This document shows positions 46,701 to 58,839 of a stretch of 64,000 nucleotides of DNA, piece by piece (position 1 is the stretch's first letter; each line of letters begins with the position of its first letter). The translations under genes were made by a program, and so were the position numbers. Location: positions 21,700,001-21,764,000 of the forward strand of contig CM060734.1 of the NCBI GenBank assembly GCA_030704615.1. Direction: 5' to 3'. The DNA comes from Takakia lepidozioides. Its lineage: Eukaryota > Streptophyta > Takakiopsida > Takakiales > Takakiaceae. A model generated the notes under the pieces. That model ran no database searches, had not been told where the DNA came from, and was given only the letters and a program-made list of their open reading frames with translations.

Positions 46701-49700
46701 GACGAGCAATTCAGATTCTTTGTGTTTCCTATGGATGATTGCATGGCATGTAAATCTGATTACAGCCTGTTATGGTAATGATTTCCCTACCCCAGACATA
46801 GAACTTGGTCTTGGGGCATGGAATAAGAGGTGGGAATATTACTCTACCCTGTCATTGAAATTACACACCAGCCCCAGATCTAAAACATATCATGGGGCAA
46901 AAAACATGGTGTCAATAAGTGACTTGATGTGCAAAATAGGGCAGTTGATTATACCCTGTTGTATAAGCTGCCAAATATCAGTCTGTAACCCTGCTTTGGT
47001 GATGTTCTCTATGTAAAGAAATGCTCTTATTTTGTTCTTAAGCCTTCTATGATCATAAATGGCTTTTTTAAGACAAACAGACATTTTCCAGCCATGAACA
47101 GTGATCAATGGATCTTTATTTGGACATGGATACTTACTGCTCAGTCACTTTTGTATGTCCAATGATACAAAGAACCCAAAACTATACTAGTTTTTGGGCC
47201 AACAATAAATTAGGATGGTTGGTTATGCCTTGGTATGTAAGCTGACCAAACAATACAGATTGAATGACATGGCATGTCATGAATGGCACTTTTTAGCATG
47301 GTGAACAATGGTTTCCTGCTATGAACAGTGGTAATCGAGTCTCTAATTTTTCCCACCCCCCCACCCAGACATTTCATTGACTTTGAAGTTTGGGATTTGT
47401 CATAAAGCTGACTTGTGAATGAAGAATGGTTGATAATGCCTTGTTATGAGGCTGATTTGTCGTTAATTTTACAATGACCTTGTCAGGTCTTTGTCCATGT
47501 CTCGACAAGACATAAGTATCTTCCCTCTCTGATTTAGACCAGTGTACTTGGTGGTTCTTGTACACATTATCAACCAATCTCCCTTCTGTTTTCAGTTTTA
47601 TGTTTGATTTACTAACGCCTTGGTCTGAGCATGACAAAAGGTTATCAAATATGTTCCTGATTGAAGTGATGAACCCAAGGCAATGGGAAGGCCAAGCCAT
47701 GAGATATCAGCCTCCTCTCCCGCCATGACCATGGTGTGGAGCAAGTCCTTCATAAGGTACGATTTTCTCCAGCAAAAATATGTTGGTTAATTGGGCATGG
47801 AGAATAAGGCATCCTTGAAGGTACCTAAGATAAGCATAGAACATCTATAGGGCTTCTGAATGCTGAAATTTTGAGCTAGGCCTTGGTAAGACAGCTTGCT
47901 GGAGTGGACGTATACACCTTATACATGATCCGGTCAATGCACATTACTCTTGTTTGCCGGTCCCCTGTAGCCGATGCCTTATGTCAGATTTAGATACCTT
48001 ATGATAAGAATGAGTTCCATTTCTTTGGCTCAAATGTTTCTATATTTCTCCTGGTTATGGCTTTGCTCTTTTTAGCACCATAGAAAAAACCCAATTTTGA
48101 TATGATGCTGGTAGATGTTTTGTCTGAATACCAAGGTTAAACCCCTGCCAGACCCAAGCTCTCTACCCACTACCTGCCCCCTTTGGTTTTAAACACATGT
48201 TTGTCCCTCCGTCCAGAGAGAGTCTGCCTTAGCCCTAACCCTCCCCCCTCTTCGTGCTCCATCCCTTCTCTGAATTGTTACTTTTGGACCGAGCTTTGAG
48301 TGTTCTGTGGACTCCGTTCTTCCTCCCAAAGCATTATATAGAGCTAAAGGTATTTCTTTACTGGAGCTATGTTGGGTGGCGACCTTTGTTTTATCGACTT
48401 GCCATGTCCAATGGTGAGATTAAATTCATTCCTAAACCTGTCCCCGTTGGTTGGTTTGGTACCCATATGATAAATATCGAAAAACATGGGCTAGGTAAAC
48501 AGTTAAAGGGTTGATAAAAGTTCCTTTCTCTTTTTTTCATGACTTTTCCTTTTAAGGTCTCCTCATTGGCCTCATTTCCCTTCCAGAGCTTATGTGTCGT
48601 CGTGAAAAGGTATAACTCTCTATGTTTCTGATGTAAGTGTATGATGTTTTTTTCTTGTCACGACTTGTTTTTTTTTTTGACCCTGGCCTAGTGTGAGGGT
48701 ATTGGATTCTAGCATGTGTCTTCTATGGTCCCCTGTTGTAACCAGAAGTAAAAGGCTTACAAGAAGAAGGAGGTCATTTATGTGATTATTGGGGTACTGC
48801 ACTCCCTACAGGGGGTAGCAGCTTGACCGACTGGTAAGGCATGACACCCCCCACTCACTCCATAAGGAGTTGCCATACGCCGGGATGGTTGGTGGGTTCC
48901 TCTCTCTCCTCCCTCCATGGATCTGGCTGGTTCTTTTAAAATCGATAGTTAAAGACCAGTGGTATGTTACCTAACCCCTAATTAACCTTCTTGGAATAAT
49001 TGGTTAATTTTGGTTATTTACATTACCCGGATTTTGGGTATAAGGTTCAGGATCCTAATGGAGCCATCCTATTATTTAATTTTTCATCCATAAAGGATGT
49101 CATCCTCCTCATGCAGGGATGACACAGATGAAAAATCGAGAGACAAGTTCAAACCAACGCGGATGAAATCACACGATAGTAGATTTCATCCTGGTGGTTA
49201 GAGTTCATCCCGTGTGTTTGGATTCATCCCGAATGGATGAAATCGCGGGAAATCGCGCTTCATCTCTTCTTTGCCCTAAACCTCTGCACGACGATCGTGC
49301 TTAAGGGATGGCTGGAGCTGAGAGATGGTGGACGGGCGGGCATGGAGCTCGATTCAGGCGCCCTTGAATGTTGAGCGCGCGCCACATTAGGCATTGTAGT
49401 GTTCCTTTAGGTGTTCTGGCAAGATATAGGTACCTTCTTTCCCCTCTTGGGGTGCGTAATGGCGCGGCAGTACCTGCAATTTTCCCTGTGGCGGTTGTCT
49501 CTAATGCTTGGCGGGCGGTATCTACCTGTGTTGTGGTTGTTTGTTGTGACCTTCATTGATCATTAGATACAAGCGGCGATCTTAAGGCCTCAGAGAGTGT
49601 CTGAAATCTTTAAGTTTGGGCGATTCACTTTCTTTGTGCATGCTTTGTACATTTTGTTGTGCATTCTTGTTTGCTGGTCTTGAGAGCTATGGCGCAGGCC

Positions 49701-50245
49701 CTCTCTTCCACAAGCCATCAAGGTATTGGCTTGCATATGCTTCTGTTTCCTTTCTGCCCCTGCTTGTATTTTCCAAAATGGTAAGACATTGGTAGATGTG
49801 AAGAGAATGATTCAGGCATTGTATTCAAGTTGCTTTAGGATAAATAATACCAAAGTAACCTGTAGGCCTGATGGGACGAGCAATTCAGATTCTTTGTGTT
49901 TCCTATGGATGATTGCATGGCATGTAAATCTGATTACAGCCTGTTATGGTAATGATTTCCCTACCCCAGACATAGAACTTGGTCTTGGGGCATGGAATAA
50001 GAGGTGGGAATATTACTCTACCCTGTCATTGAAATTACACAGGTAAACATTCAAGGGCATATAACCAAGGACCAGATTTGGCCTCAAAAGATCCATCCAT
50101 ATCAGTTTGCCAGCCCCAGATCTAAAACAGATCGTGGGGCAAAAAACATGGTGTCAATAAGTGACTTGATGTGCAAAATAGGGCAGCTGATTATACCCTG
50201 TTGTATAAGCTGCCAAATATCAGTCTATAACCCTGCTTTGGTGAT

Positions 50246-50870
50246 GTTCACCGCCATCGCCTTTAAGAGCTCGCCCAGGCGTCGCGCACAGGAGCCATAA
50301 ACACTCAACGATTGGCAGCTCAAGGTATCTGCAGCACGAGCACCATCGCTCCTCACAAGCCGCCATCGTGCGCGCTCTCGCAGCGCAAAAAGAAAGACAT
50401 TAGGGTTGCGCAGGGTTTTCCCCTGCCTGGCCCGTCATCCATCCTTCTCAGGATGAAAAACATCCGCCAGTCTGTCGGTCCGACGGACGTCGTCCGTTTC
50501 TCATTCGTGGAAGATGAAAGACATTGTGCTTTCATCCTGTCTTGCACTTCAACGGATGTAGTCCGTATTTTATCTAGGTTAGATGAAAAACATGGGGGAT
50601 TTTATATATTAAAAAAAAATGTTTTGCCCTGTATTTAGGTCATGTCAGATGAAGTCCTTTTTTCATCCAGGTTGGATTGAAAAAGTAGAAACTGACGGGA
50701 ATTTCACAGTTTTTTACTGAAGAAATATTTCACTAAAAATATAATTTTTTAATTTTTTTTAAAAAATTGGATAAAGAACATCCAAAATTCCCTGCAACCC
50801 AATTTGGCAATTTTTTTCAATTTCCTCAAGGATGGAAGTCGGGACAAACATTCCATAAGCCCACTGTCCA
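50246..50870. repeat. Right inner flank with GGATGAA/TTCATCC motifs
   Basis: The tandem array ends at about 50245 and unique sequence follows. It carries GGATGAAAAACATCC, GACGGACGTCGTCCG and TTTCATCC motifs, then AT-rich DNA. No gene was seen. Confidence 0.5.
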
Positions 50871-50970
50871 GAGGGGGAGAGAGTGAGAGAGAGGGAGAGA
50901 TAGAGGGAGTGCGAGGGAGAGATCAGGAAACCCAAAAAAAAAAAAAAAAAAGTGGGGTGGGGGGGGGGTT

Positions 50971-51010
50971 GACTGAGCAGCTGTTGCTCAGCAACTGCAG
51001 CTGCTCAGTC
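50971..51010. repeat. Right hairpin of the inner inverted-repeat block
   Basis: The 13-base arms GACTGAGCAGCTG and CAGCTGCTCAGTC enclose a smaller hairpin (TTGC TCA GCAA). G-rich sequence precedes and C-rich sequence follows, as at the left hairpin. Confidence 0.8.
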
Positions 51011-51109
51011 CCCGCCCCCCCCACATTCTTTTTTTCTTTGTTGCCCCCTCTCTCCCTCTGTCTCCCTCTCTACTGGGAATTGGCAGTTTGCTATCAGTGT
51101 TGACTTCTT

Positions 51110-51660
51110 GTTTTCTCATCCTCTATTAGGTTTTTTCATCCATACCGGATGAGCCACCAGGATGGACAATGAATTACCTTTAGGATGGTTCTTTTGGCCT
51201 TTTCATTCCTCCTTTATTGACTCTAATCCATACCGGATGAGTCACCATGGAAGAAAAGAATTACCTCTATGGAGGTTGCCAACAACATCTTGTTTTTCCA
51301 TCCGTACCGGATGAAAAACTACCAGGGTGATAATTTTTCATCCTCTTCTATTGACTCTTTTTATCCATACCGGATGGTCTGGTGAGGAATGATAGAATTA
51401 CCTAGATGGAGGTAAGACGCTGCCACGGATGATATTCCCTACTTTTTCATCCTGACACAAGTGATCTGTCTATGGATGATGTGATTATAGTCTGGAATTG
51501 ACCCCTAATTATGATTAATTACGGTGGAAACCCTAACCCCTACCCCAAAACCTATTTTTAACCCTGCTACGGATGAGATCCGTCAGGGTATACGGATGCG
51601 TCCTACTATTTTTCATCCACGGATGAATAATCGGGGGACAACCCTATGTCATCTCTCTCG
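51110..51660. repeat. Cluster of ATCC-TACCGGAT palindromic motifs
   Basis: CCATACCGGATGA or CCGTACCGGATGA occurs at least four times between 51130 and 51380, mixed with single TTCATCC and GGATGA motifs up to 51625. The layout parallels the motif cluster of the 3.1-kb units. It ends near a hairpin, AGAAGCACGCGATGTGCTTCT, at about 51667. Confidence 0.6.
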
Positions 51661-53130
51661 CTGTCAGAAGCACGCGATGTGCTTCTGAGCTCGCGAGGAG
51701 AGTGTTATGGCGGACGTGCTTCGGTGGCTGCCCCGTTTGTGGTGTCGTACCCATGCTGGACGAGCGCCTTGTCTCTCTTGCAGCGGGAAACACCGCTATG
51801 AATGCAGTGGCATCTTCCCTCCTTTGGCTTTTTCTGTGCTTAGCAAGGATGCTTATGATGGGAAGTTCTCTCCCTCCTTTCTAGTGCCTTGCGATTGTGC
51901 CTGCTTTGCTTCATTGCTTATGTGCTTTGTGGAGGCGGCTTGCTGCGGGTGGTGATGGCGCATAACCCTCTTCCCCAATCGCTTAAGGTGCCTTTGGAGT
52001 TTAGGGTTCTCATGTTCTTATCTCTTTCTCTTGCTTTTGAGTTTCTTAGTTGACATCGATGACAGGTGTGAGGGTCTGTGATTCACCTGGGGTTCCACAA
52101 TCCTCACTAACCTGTTGGTTTTGTGGGGGCTTGTGATGGGACCAGGTGAGGATTCTCACCTACTTTGAAGTTTCTTGAGCGTGCAGATTGGGATATGGGC
52201 TGAGGAGACCTAGGGGTTTGTGCGCTGTGAGGTGGCTGTTGCCTGCAGCCCCGATTTCAACCCGACTGCCCCTAGCTTGACATGCTACAGCCTGCGTTCT
52301 GGCCTTTGTCGTTCTGCCGCCGATGCGCAACTTGGCCTGACTGGCCTGTTTCCTGAGGCTTGCATACAAACCATACCCTACCTTTTGATCTTTGACAGCA
52401 AAGCCTGTGGATTATTAAGCTAGGTTGTAAGTTCTTTTGGCCAAAGAGGATCTGGTTTTTGGTGGTATGTTTTTGGCGGTTTTGGGTATCTATGGACCTG
52501 GTGGCCTTGAAGTTTAAGGCGGCAGCCTGGTAGGGTACTGCCCTGCTCCTTTTCAGGCCTACATCTGATGTGTCCTGGATCGTAGTAAGGTGTTCTTTAC
52601 ATGTCTTAGCATGGAACTCTTGAAGGATGAGGATGGTAAGCTGCAATGGGATCCTACCTATAGTTTTGGATCTATCATGACATCAGGCCTATGACCTGCA
52701 ATCTGGTTTTTTATATACAAAAGAGGCTGGATCTCAGCTGTTCATGCTGCTTGTTGGTACAAGTTTTGAACCTGCAATTTGACAGGCTGCATTCACATTC
52801 CCTTGATACCTTGTATGATCACATGTCTCGGGGTGAATACAAATGATATGGAATCTACTTCATCTTGCTCAAGTTGGACTGCTTGGTGGCATACTGAGAT
52901 TTGAACAAACTGCAGGCTAGTCCTTATGCCTTGGCTGATGCATGACCTACCATAATTAATGGCTGAAATGGAGGTCGGGGGCTGGAAGCCCGTCGGGAAT
53001 ATCCACAACTACGAGCTCGCATGCAAAGGGTTTCTTCTCCCCGTTCACCCACACTGCCTATTGTCCATATTCATGCTTTCGTCAATGCAAGCATGAATAC
53101 GCATGCTGCATGAATACGTGGTGGAAATAT
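51661..53130. other. No convincing gene
   Basis: An 82-codon cysteine-rich frame at 51707-51955 begins with ATGGCGGAC at a place equivalent to the ATGGCTGGA of the 3.1-kb unit. No family is recognised. The rest holds scattered short frames only. Confidence 0.35.
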
Positions 53131-53760
53131 TACATAAAATTACACTCTTGGTTAGTTAACGCAAGCCTGAACAGTCTGAAACCAGTCCCCTTTCCTACAA
53201 TCTTTCCCCAATCCAAGGAAAATGCAAACCCCAGGTCTCACATCCCATGACTCCCAGGACTCCAGAAAGATTACATAAAATTACAGTCTTGGTCAGGCTT
53301 AACGCAAGCCTGGGTTTCAGACCAGTCCCCTTTCCAAAATACAAAAAAAAACCAAAAAAATAAAATAAAATAAAATAAAATTACTCTTGGTCAAGTTTGC
53401 ATTAACGCAACAGCCTGAACCCTGGTCATCAGGGTTTTTCGTTGTTAAGAAAAAAACAAAAAAAAACCAAAAAAAACAAAACTCTTGGTCAGGCTTGCAT
53501 TAACACAAGCCTGAACCCTGGTCTGAAACCAGTCCCCCTTCCCCCAACACCCCCCCCCCAAAAAAAAAAAAAAAAAAAACTCTTGGTCAGGCTTGCGTTA
53601 ACGCAAGCCTGAACCCTGCTCTGAAACTAGTCCCCTTTCCTACACTTGTGCAAATCCAAGAAAGCCACAATGTGTGCACATAAACGTCTGTGATACTAGG
53701 GTACGTAGTCACATCAAATATTGTAATCAAGCTTGCGTTAATGCAAGCTTGAATATAGAG
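53130..53760. repeat. Degenerate tandem repeat built on a long palindrome
   Basis: About five units share CTCTTGGTCAGGC, a palindrome centred on GTTAAC (GCTTGCGTTAACGCAAGC in the best copy near 53592), CCTGAACCCTGGT and AAACCAGTCCCCTTTCC. Units are separated by A-rich tracts. A weaker palindrome, AAGCTTGCGTTAATGCAAGC, lies near 53728. The block sits just upstream of the transposase genes. Confidence 0.8.
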
Positions 53761-53869
53761 TGCAATCGGGTCTAAAAAGAAGCAAATGCAAATGGGAATG
53801 CAGTTCCATTCTAACCTGTAAATGGCTCACTTCATTGCCTGCTCCCCATTGTACTGCGCATTGAACAGG

Positions 53870-54429
53870 TTAGAGGGCAGAATTCCCCCTCTCTACTGTG
53901 AATTCACGGAAGAAGGCATACTTCCAAACAATCTCTTTCCACCTCCGAATGAAAGTGCCGAAAGATTCATCGGGCTTAGCCACCTCGATTTTGAAGTCAT
54001 GAAGAGTTTGCTCGATAACTTCCAAACCCCTCTCCTCCAGCTGCCAAGACACAAGCTTGTGTTATGATGCGTTTACAAACAATTGTAATTTCAATGCAAG
54101 TTATTGCGAGGACAAAGGGATGATGACTTCTGCACCTGGCACCAGAAAGTCACTTTATGGAGCCACTTGTCCCAGTTGACATCGCTGAAAGGCCCAATGA
54201 AATGAAAGTTGTTTGCCTGACGGAGGACAGGGTCAGAGTTCCATATCTTAAGCCATCGCACCTTGACTAGGATCCGAAGCTGTTTGGTGAACGTTGTGAC
54301 AACGTTTTTGCGGCATAGGGCTATTGCTTCGTTGATTGATGCATGCACACATTGAAAGTTGTTGTTTGCATTTCGCTTATAATAAGTTGTATGGTTGCAA
54401 TGACACATTATATTTGCCCGTATGTTCAT
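53870..54429 (-). pseudogene. Unknown minus-strand exons divergent from TNP2
   Basis: Two minus-strand frames look coding: 54400-54091 (LVKVRWLKIWNSDPVLRQAN, FSDVNWDKWLHKVTFWCQVQ) and 54052-53870 (DESFGTFIRRWKEIVWKYAF). They face away from TNP2 across a short gap. They could be first exons of the minus-strand CACTA gene at 27721-29972, now separated from it by the inner block; that is inference. No family is recognised. Confidence 0.4.
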
Positions 54430-54537
54430 TTGTTCGTATCAGGACTTTGTCCATCCCTTCCCGGTGCTTTCTTGGGGGACCCCATCCGAAAACAACCCAA
54501 ATACATTAGGTGGGAGCCGTGGGCGAGACGCCGCCCC

Positions 54538-56670
54538 CACCGTTGATCAAGTACCGAACGATGATGACGATGACAGTGACATTGATAGCAGCAGTGAGGA
54601 TGGAATTAACCAAGAGGATGTGCAAGCTATGGAGGATCTCTTAATGCATCATATAGATGCTGATGCAACCCATGGAGAAGAAACCAGGCCAATCGTTGAT
54701 CCGGAAATGGGCCCCTCAAATGACATGGAGAGAGAGAGGCGAGAACTCCCTTGTACAAAGGGGCAAATGTGAGTCGACTTTCAACAATCTCACTATTGCT
54801 CAATCTTCAAGTTCGATACCCAAGATGCCACGGTCGCGGAAAGAGGTGCGCAAAGTGTTGGACTCCGTGGGGATGGGCTATAAGATTTTTCATGCATGTC
54901 CATGTGATAAAACCCTATATTACAGAGAAGATTCGCGTCTCACCAAGTGCCCAAAGTGCAAGGAAGACCGATATCGGGATGATGTCCAAGGGAAAAAAAT
55001 ACCACACAATGTATAAGCGTCATTCCCCCTCGCATGGAAATTTTCTTCTTTAATCTTGTCAATGCATGTCAAGTCTGTTCCACAAAGTTTAGGGTTTAGA
55101 GAGTAGTACTCATGCAAGATCTGATTGTGGCTTTGGAAGGAGTGAGTAATACTAGCGACGTTCGGTTTTGACCATTCACGCCCAAATGAGGGAGAGGCTG
55201 TATAAAGGGAAAGACATAAGGGTGTTGTATTATGTGTCATAATGGGATGATTATATGTGGGGGACGTGGGGTATTTCATCCTAGAAAATGCATTACTTTC
55301 CATTCATCCCGCGATTGAAGGCACACTACCGAAGCCCGGAGTTGGCAACACTGATGAGACGGCACGCTTCGCATCGGAGCCCCCCGGGAAAGGTGTGCGG
55401 GCCACAAGGTTCACAAGCATGGAGGCATACTGAAGAGATGTGGCCTTTTCTCTCAGAGGACCCACGACATGTCCGCCTCGGCTTCTCCTCGGATGGGGTC
55501 AACCCATACTCTGTCCAGTCATGTAGTCATTCCACTTGGCCGGTGACCTTGGTGAATTACAACATCCCTCCGTATCTTTCAATAAAAAAAATGCCATATC
55601 ATGTTGGCTGCCATTGTACCAAGGGAGTGTTCCCATTTCATGCTTATTATTCCCTTGGACTTTACATTAATCGTATAATCTCTGGCGCAATTCGGATGCA
55701 AGATTGATGAGTGACATAATCATGGAGTAAGACGTGTAATTCATTATGTAGTATAATTTGCATATTGGTGGAGCATTGAAACAATGATGTGAATGCCTCA
55801 TAGGGAAAAAACAAGTGGCAAACATGGACACGTACTTGCGACCTCTGGTTGATGAACTTAATGAGCTATGGAGGGGGTCCCGGCATTGGATGCTTCACTT
55901 GACCCAATGGCCGGACAATCTTTTCAAATGAGAGGCATATTGCTTTGGACAGTGCATGATTATCAGGTATATTATGTTCCCCATAAATCAAGGCCGGATA
56001 GTCTTGTCAAGGCGACAATCTTGTGCACCGCAGTGGGGTAGATGGCACTATGGGCCATTCACATGAGAACTTCTTGTCTTGGCTAATGTAGCGGGATGTG
56101 TACAGGACTAACTGTTTGCTCGGGGTTAAGCACCAAAGGGTACCATGCGTGCTTGCATTGTGGCGATGATCTTGATGCACATAGCTCCCGCCATCTTCGC
56201 AAGATGGTGTATCCCAACTACCGCAAGTTTCTTCCTATGAGCCATCGATGGAGAAGAAGAGAGAAACATTTGTTTGATGGCAAAGAGGAGGTACGTCCCC
56301 CCCTGTGATACCATCCAGGCAGTTTTGGGAAGACCGATGGAAGGAGGCCCATGCGGGCACGGTCAGTGAAGTGGACGTGCCCGGCATGAAGCGACTTTCA
56401 ATCTTCTACGAGTTGCCATATTGGGCGGTACGTATTCCACAAAAACACCATCAATATCCATATGCATGCATGTGATATTGCACATTTGGTATGCGTTGCA
56501 TTGTCACTTTCACGTCAAAAAAATTGTGTAAGTATTTGTGGGTGGGGATATATATAGGACCTGAAGATTCGCCATCTTCTAGATCCCATGCATATTGAGA
56601 AGAATGTCTGCTCGTCCTTTTTTCGGGTTCTTCATGGCACGCCGGCAAAGAAGAGAACGGCTGCAAAAGG
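54538..56670 (+). pseudogene. CACTA TNP2 transposase, broken
   Basis: This is the transposase of En/Spm elements. An acidic lead (54538-54772) is followed by the TNP2 core: VLDSVGMGYKIFHACPCDKT with CPKCKEDRY (54870-54975), then an intron at 55011-55284 (GTATAAG...TCATCCTAG). The exon starting at 55285 reads KMHYFPFIPRLKAHY, DPRHVRLGFSSDGVNPY and STWPVTLVNYNIPPYLSIKK. Later blocks are MDTYLRPLVDELNELW near 55830, a one-base shift near 55878, QSFQMRGILLWTVHDY, GYHACLHCGDD with YRKFLPMSHRWRR near 56150-56250, and IRHLLDPMHIEKNVC near 56570-56605. Several joins need shifts, and part of the early core is missing. Confidence 0.85.
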
Positions 56671-56749
56671 AGATTCTCTCGGTATTAGAAAGTAGCTTGA
56701 GGAGCAGGGTCGCATGCGCCATCTAGGGCCGAACAAAATGGTGTGGACC

Positions 56750-57525
56750 CAAAGGGTGTTGTACGGTGGAAGTATAGGTGCGCACCTTGGCAATGGACAA
56801 AGGAGGAATACAAGAATGTGATGTGCTATCCGAACACCAACTGGTTATGGGTCATCTCTCCGTATGAAGTTCAACGAAGACGGGGTCCATGGTTTGAAGT
56901 CTCATGACTACCACAATATTTTGCAAGACATCTTGCCCATTGCAATACGTGGGACATTGACTCCCGAGGTTCGCGAGACAATCTACAGATTGGGAGGCTT
57001 GTTCCGGTGGATTTGCTCCAAAGAGTTGGAGGAAGCGGATTTTCCACGCATGAAGAAGGAGGCGGCGGAGGTAATGTGTATGTTGGAGATGAACCTTCCT
57101 CCCTCCTTCTTTGACATCCAAGTGCACTTGGTAGTGCACTTAGTGGAAGAGGCTTTGATTGTCGGCCCCGTTCATTCTCGGTGGATGTGCTTCCTTGAGC
57201 ATTACATGAAGGGAAAGCATTTGTAAGACAAATGGCACACCCGGAGGGTAGCATGGCGGAGGGGTATACATTGCAAGAAGCTATGTTCTATTGCATGGAG
57301 TACATGGCAAGGGTGGATGAGGAAGCCCCTCGGATGTGGAAGGAAGAGGAGGATGCACGAACCAAGAACATCGTTTTGCCCAAAAAATCGAAGAGGGTAA
57401 AATTGCCGACCTTGGTTATTGAGCAAGCGCATGACTTCATACTAAAGAACACCCCATCCATACATGAGTGGGAGGCAAGATACAATAACCTTGTTCAACA
57501 ACAAGAGGAGGAGACGCTTGCATAG
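56750..57525 (+). pseudogene. TNP2 C-terminal region (DUF4218-like)
   Basis: GLKSHDYHNILQDILPIAIR, FFDIQVHLVVHLVEEALIVG and the following VHSRWMCFLEHYM match the domain that follows TNP2 in plant CACTA transposases. GSMAEGYTLQEAMFYCMEYM then appears in another frame from 57247 and runs to 57525. The frame changes near 57220, and upstream pieces around 56750-56860 are scrambled (KEEYKNVMCYPNTNW and neighbours). Confidence 0.8.
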
Positions 57526-57720
57526 AGGCGGAACCATCCTTGTCATGCATTTTGATGAAAGACATAAATCATGTAAATAGCTGAATGTGGATCTAGAAAC
57601 TAGCTTACTAGACGCCGTCAACGAGGAGCGGGCCGCCGGAATGTTCCTTCACAAGATTTTCTCGTGGAATTGCAGCCTCTAAGTTCATTCCAATAGTGGC
57701 TCAAGACTTCAGTTTATGAC

Positions 57721-58567
57721 GTCGTTTCTCAAGGTGAGGTGGTTTCAGATATGGTGCAAGACCTTGCAAGGGGCCCCTCTCAATTCGCGACCTCATATAC
57801 AGCGGTTTGGGATCACGGTCATCATTTCCGCATTCGTGCTCTTGACTTGAAGCGCAAAACAACGTTTGATTCTGGCTTGTGTGCCACATATTGGCAAGAC
57901 TCCATGTGGGGCAAGGGAGATACACAACCTGCTATGAGAAAACTTGAGTACATTGGAGAGCTTGAGAGCTATTCCAACTTCAGTATACAAGGTACTGGCC
58001 TCTTCTCTTCAAGGGAAGGTGGTTCCAGCCACATCTTATGGGGCCCTCCGCAACACTAGTGCGAGATGATTGTGGTTTCATGCGCATCAATGCAGACAGA
58101 CTCAACCCTACTCATCGTCCCTCCGATGAGCCTTTTGCATTTCCTTCAGACATGGAGCAAGTTTTCTTCTTTGATGACAAACAAGAGGGGGAAATTGGAA
58201 GGTGGTTGTGCATGCTCAGCCAAGAGGAAGACGTATCTATCATGGTCTCGGATCTCCACGGGGTAAGGCAATTACGGTGGAGGGACGGACTGGTCATAAT
58301 GATGCTGATGATGGAGGTTGGGTAGAGGGGGTAGAAGAGGATGATGACGCCTCGGAGAATGCATCCCGGACCCTATGTGATGAAGCTCCAGAAGATACGG
58401 ATGTTGGACAAGGAGATGAAGACACGACCATTGACAACAAGGTGGAGGATGACTCGGAGGTGCCTTTTGAGGGCCGGACCATTTATGACGATGACTCCAA
58501 TGACCAAGAAGACTTGCAGCTTGATGAGGATAAAGAAGCTCCGGATGATGATGTTCAAGTTGATTAG
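57721..58567 (+). pseudogene. TNP2 tail (DUF4216-like) with acidic end
   Basis: SQFATSYTAVWDHGHHFRIR (57778-57840) and, in another frame, DDCGFMRINADRLNPTHRPS followed by EPFAFPSDMEQVFFFDD (58062-58190) match the last domain of plant TNP2-type proteins. A strongly acidic end follows (58323-58567), closing with a TAG stop. At least two frameshifts separate these blocks. Confidence 0.75.
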
Positions 58568-58683
58568 ACATGTAATCAAAGCTACATAATAATTCTCGCA
58601 CCGAACTGTATCCATCCCTTCAATTTATTGTACATGTATATGCATATTGTAGCTTATTTCTATGATTCATCAATGGTCTTGCA

Positions 58684-58687
<4 letters not shown>

Positions 58688-58734
<47 letters not shown>
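58688..58734. repeat. (CT)n microsatellite
   Basis: An uninterrupted CT run of about 46 bases is followed after a short gap by GA-rich sequence near 58760-58790, an imperfect inverted arrangement. Confidence 0.95.
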
Positions 58735-58738
<4 letters not shown>

Positions 58739-58839
58739 ACAAATCTATTAACAACCAAGAGAGAGAGGGAGAGAGAGAGAGAGAGAGATGGAGGGGGACA
58801 AAGAAAGAAAAACAGAGAGGTGGGGGCCCCCCCCTAGAG

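Larger units (their letters stand above)
30245..50245. repeat. Seven tandem copies of a 3.1-kb unit
   Basis: The anchor GGATCCTAATGGAGCC recurs at 30374, 33477, 36579, 39683, 42793, 45903 and 49050, spacings of 3103, 3102, 3104, 3110, 3110 and 3147 bp. From about 37740 to 48130 the period is exactly 3110 bp and the copies look nearly identical. The first copy is close to these, while copies 2 and 7 carry many small indels. Each unit holds a cluster of TTCATCC/GGATGAA motifs, a G-rich start region near ATGGCTGGAGC and a 176-codon frame. Small ORFs repeat with the unit and are not convincing as genes. Confidence 0.95.
30150..50995. mobile_element. Candidate inner element bounded by inverted repeats
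   Basis: Inward from each hairpin the same sequence is read: CTGCTCAGTCA, a C-rich run, a long T run, TTTCCTGATCTC and then CT-rich sequence (left 30152-30245; right, reverse-complemented, 50983-50870). The arms enclose about 20.8 kb that is mostly the 3.1-kb tandem array. Outward from each hairpin a second pair of related arms runs the other way (CTGCTCAGTCCCC, T-rich, CTTTGTTGCCCC). No transposase was recognised inside. It may be a non-autonomous element or a hairpin-mediated amplification. Confidence 0.5.

Noticed and set aside
30956-47016. Recurring ORFs of the 3.1-kb unit taken as a gene family
   Set aside because: Their conservation equals that of the surrounding non-coding unit sequence, there is no domain, and they break in the diverged copies.
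30245-50245. CRISPR-like array
   Set aside because: The units are 3.1 kb, have no short repeat-spacer pattern, and the genome is eukaryotic.
58614-58837. Short plus-strand frame over the CT/GA microsatellite
   Set aside because: The peptide is a translated simple repeat with no coding evidence.
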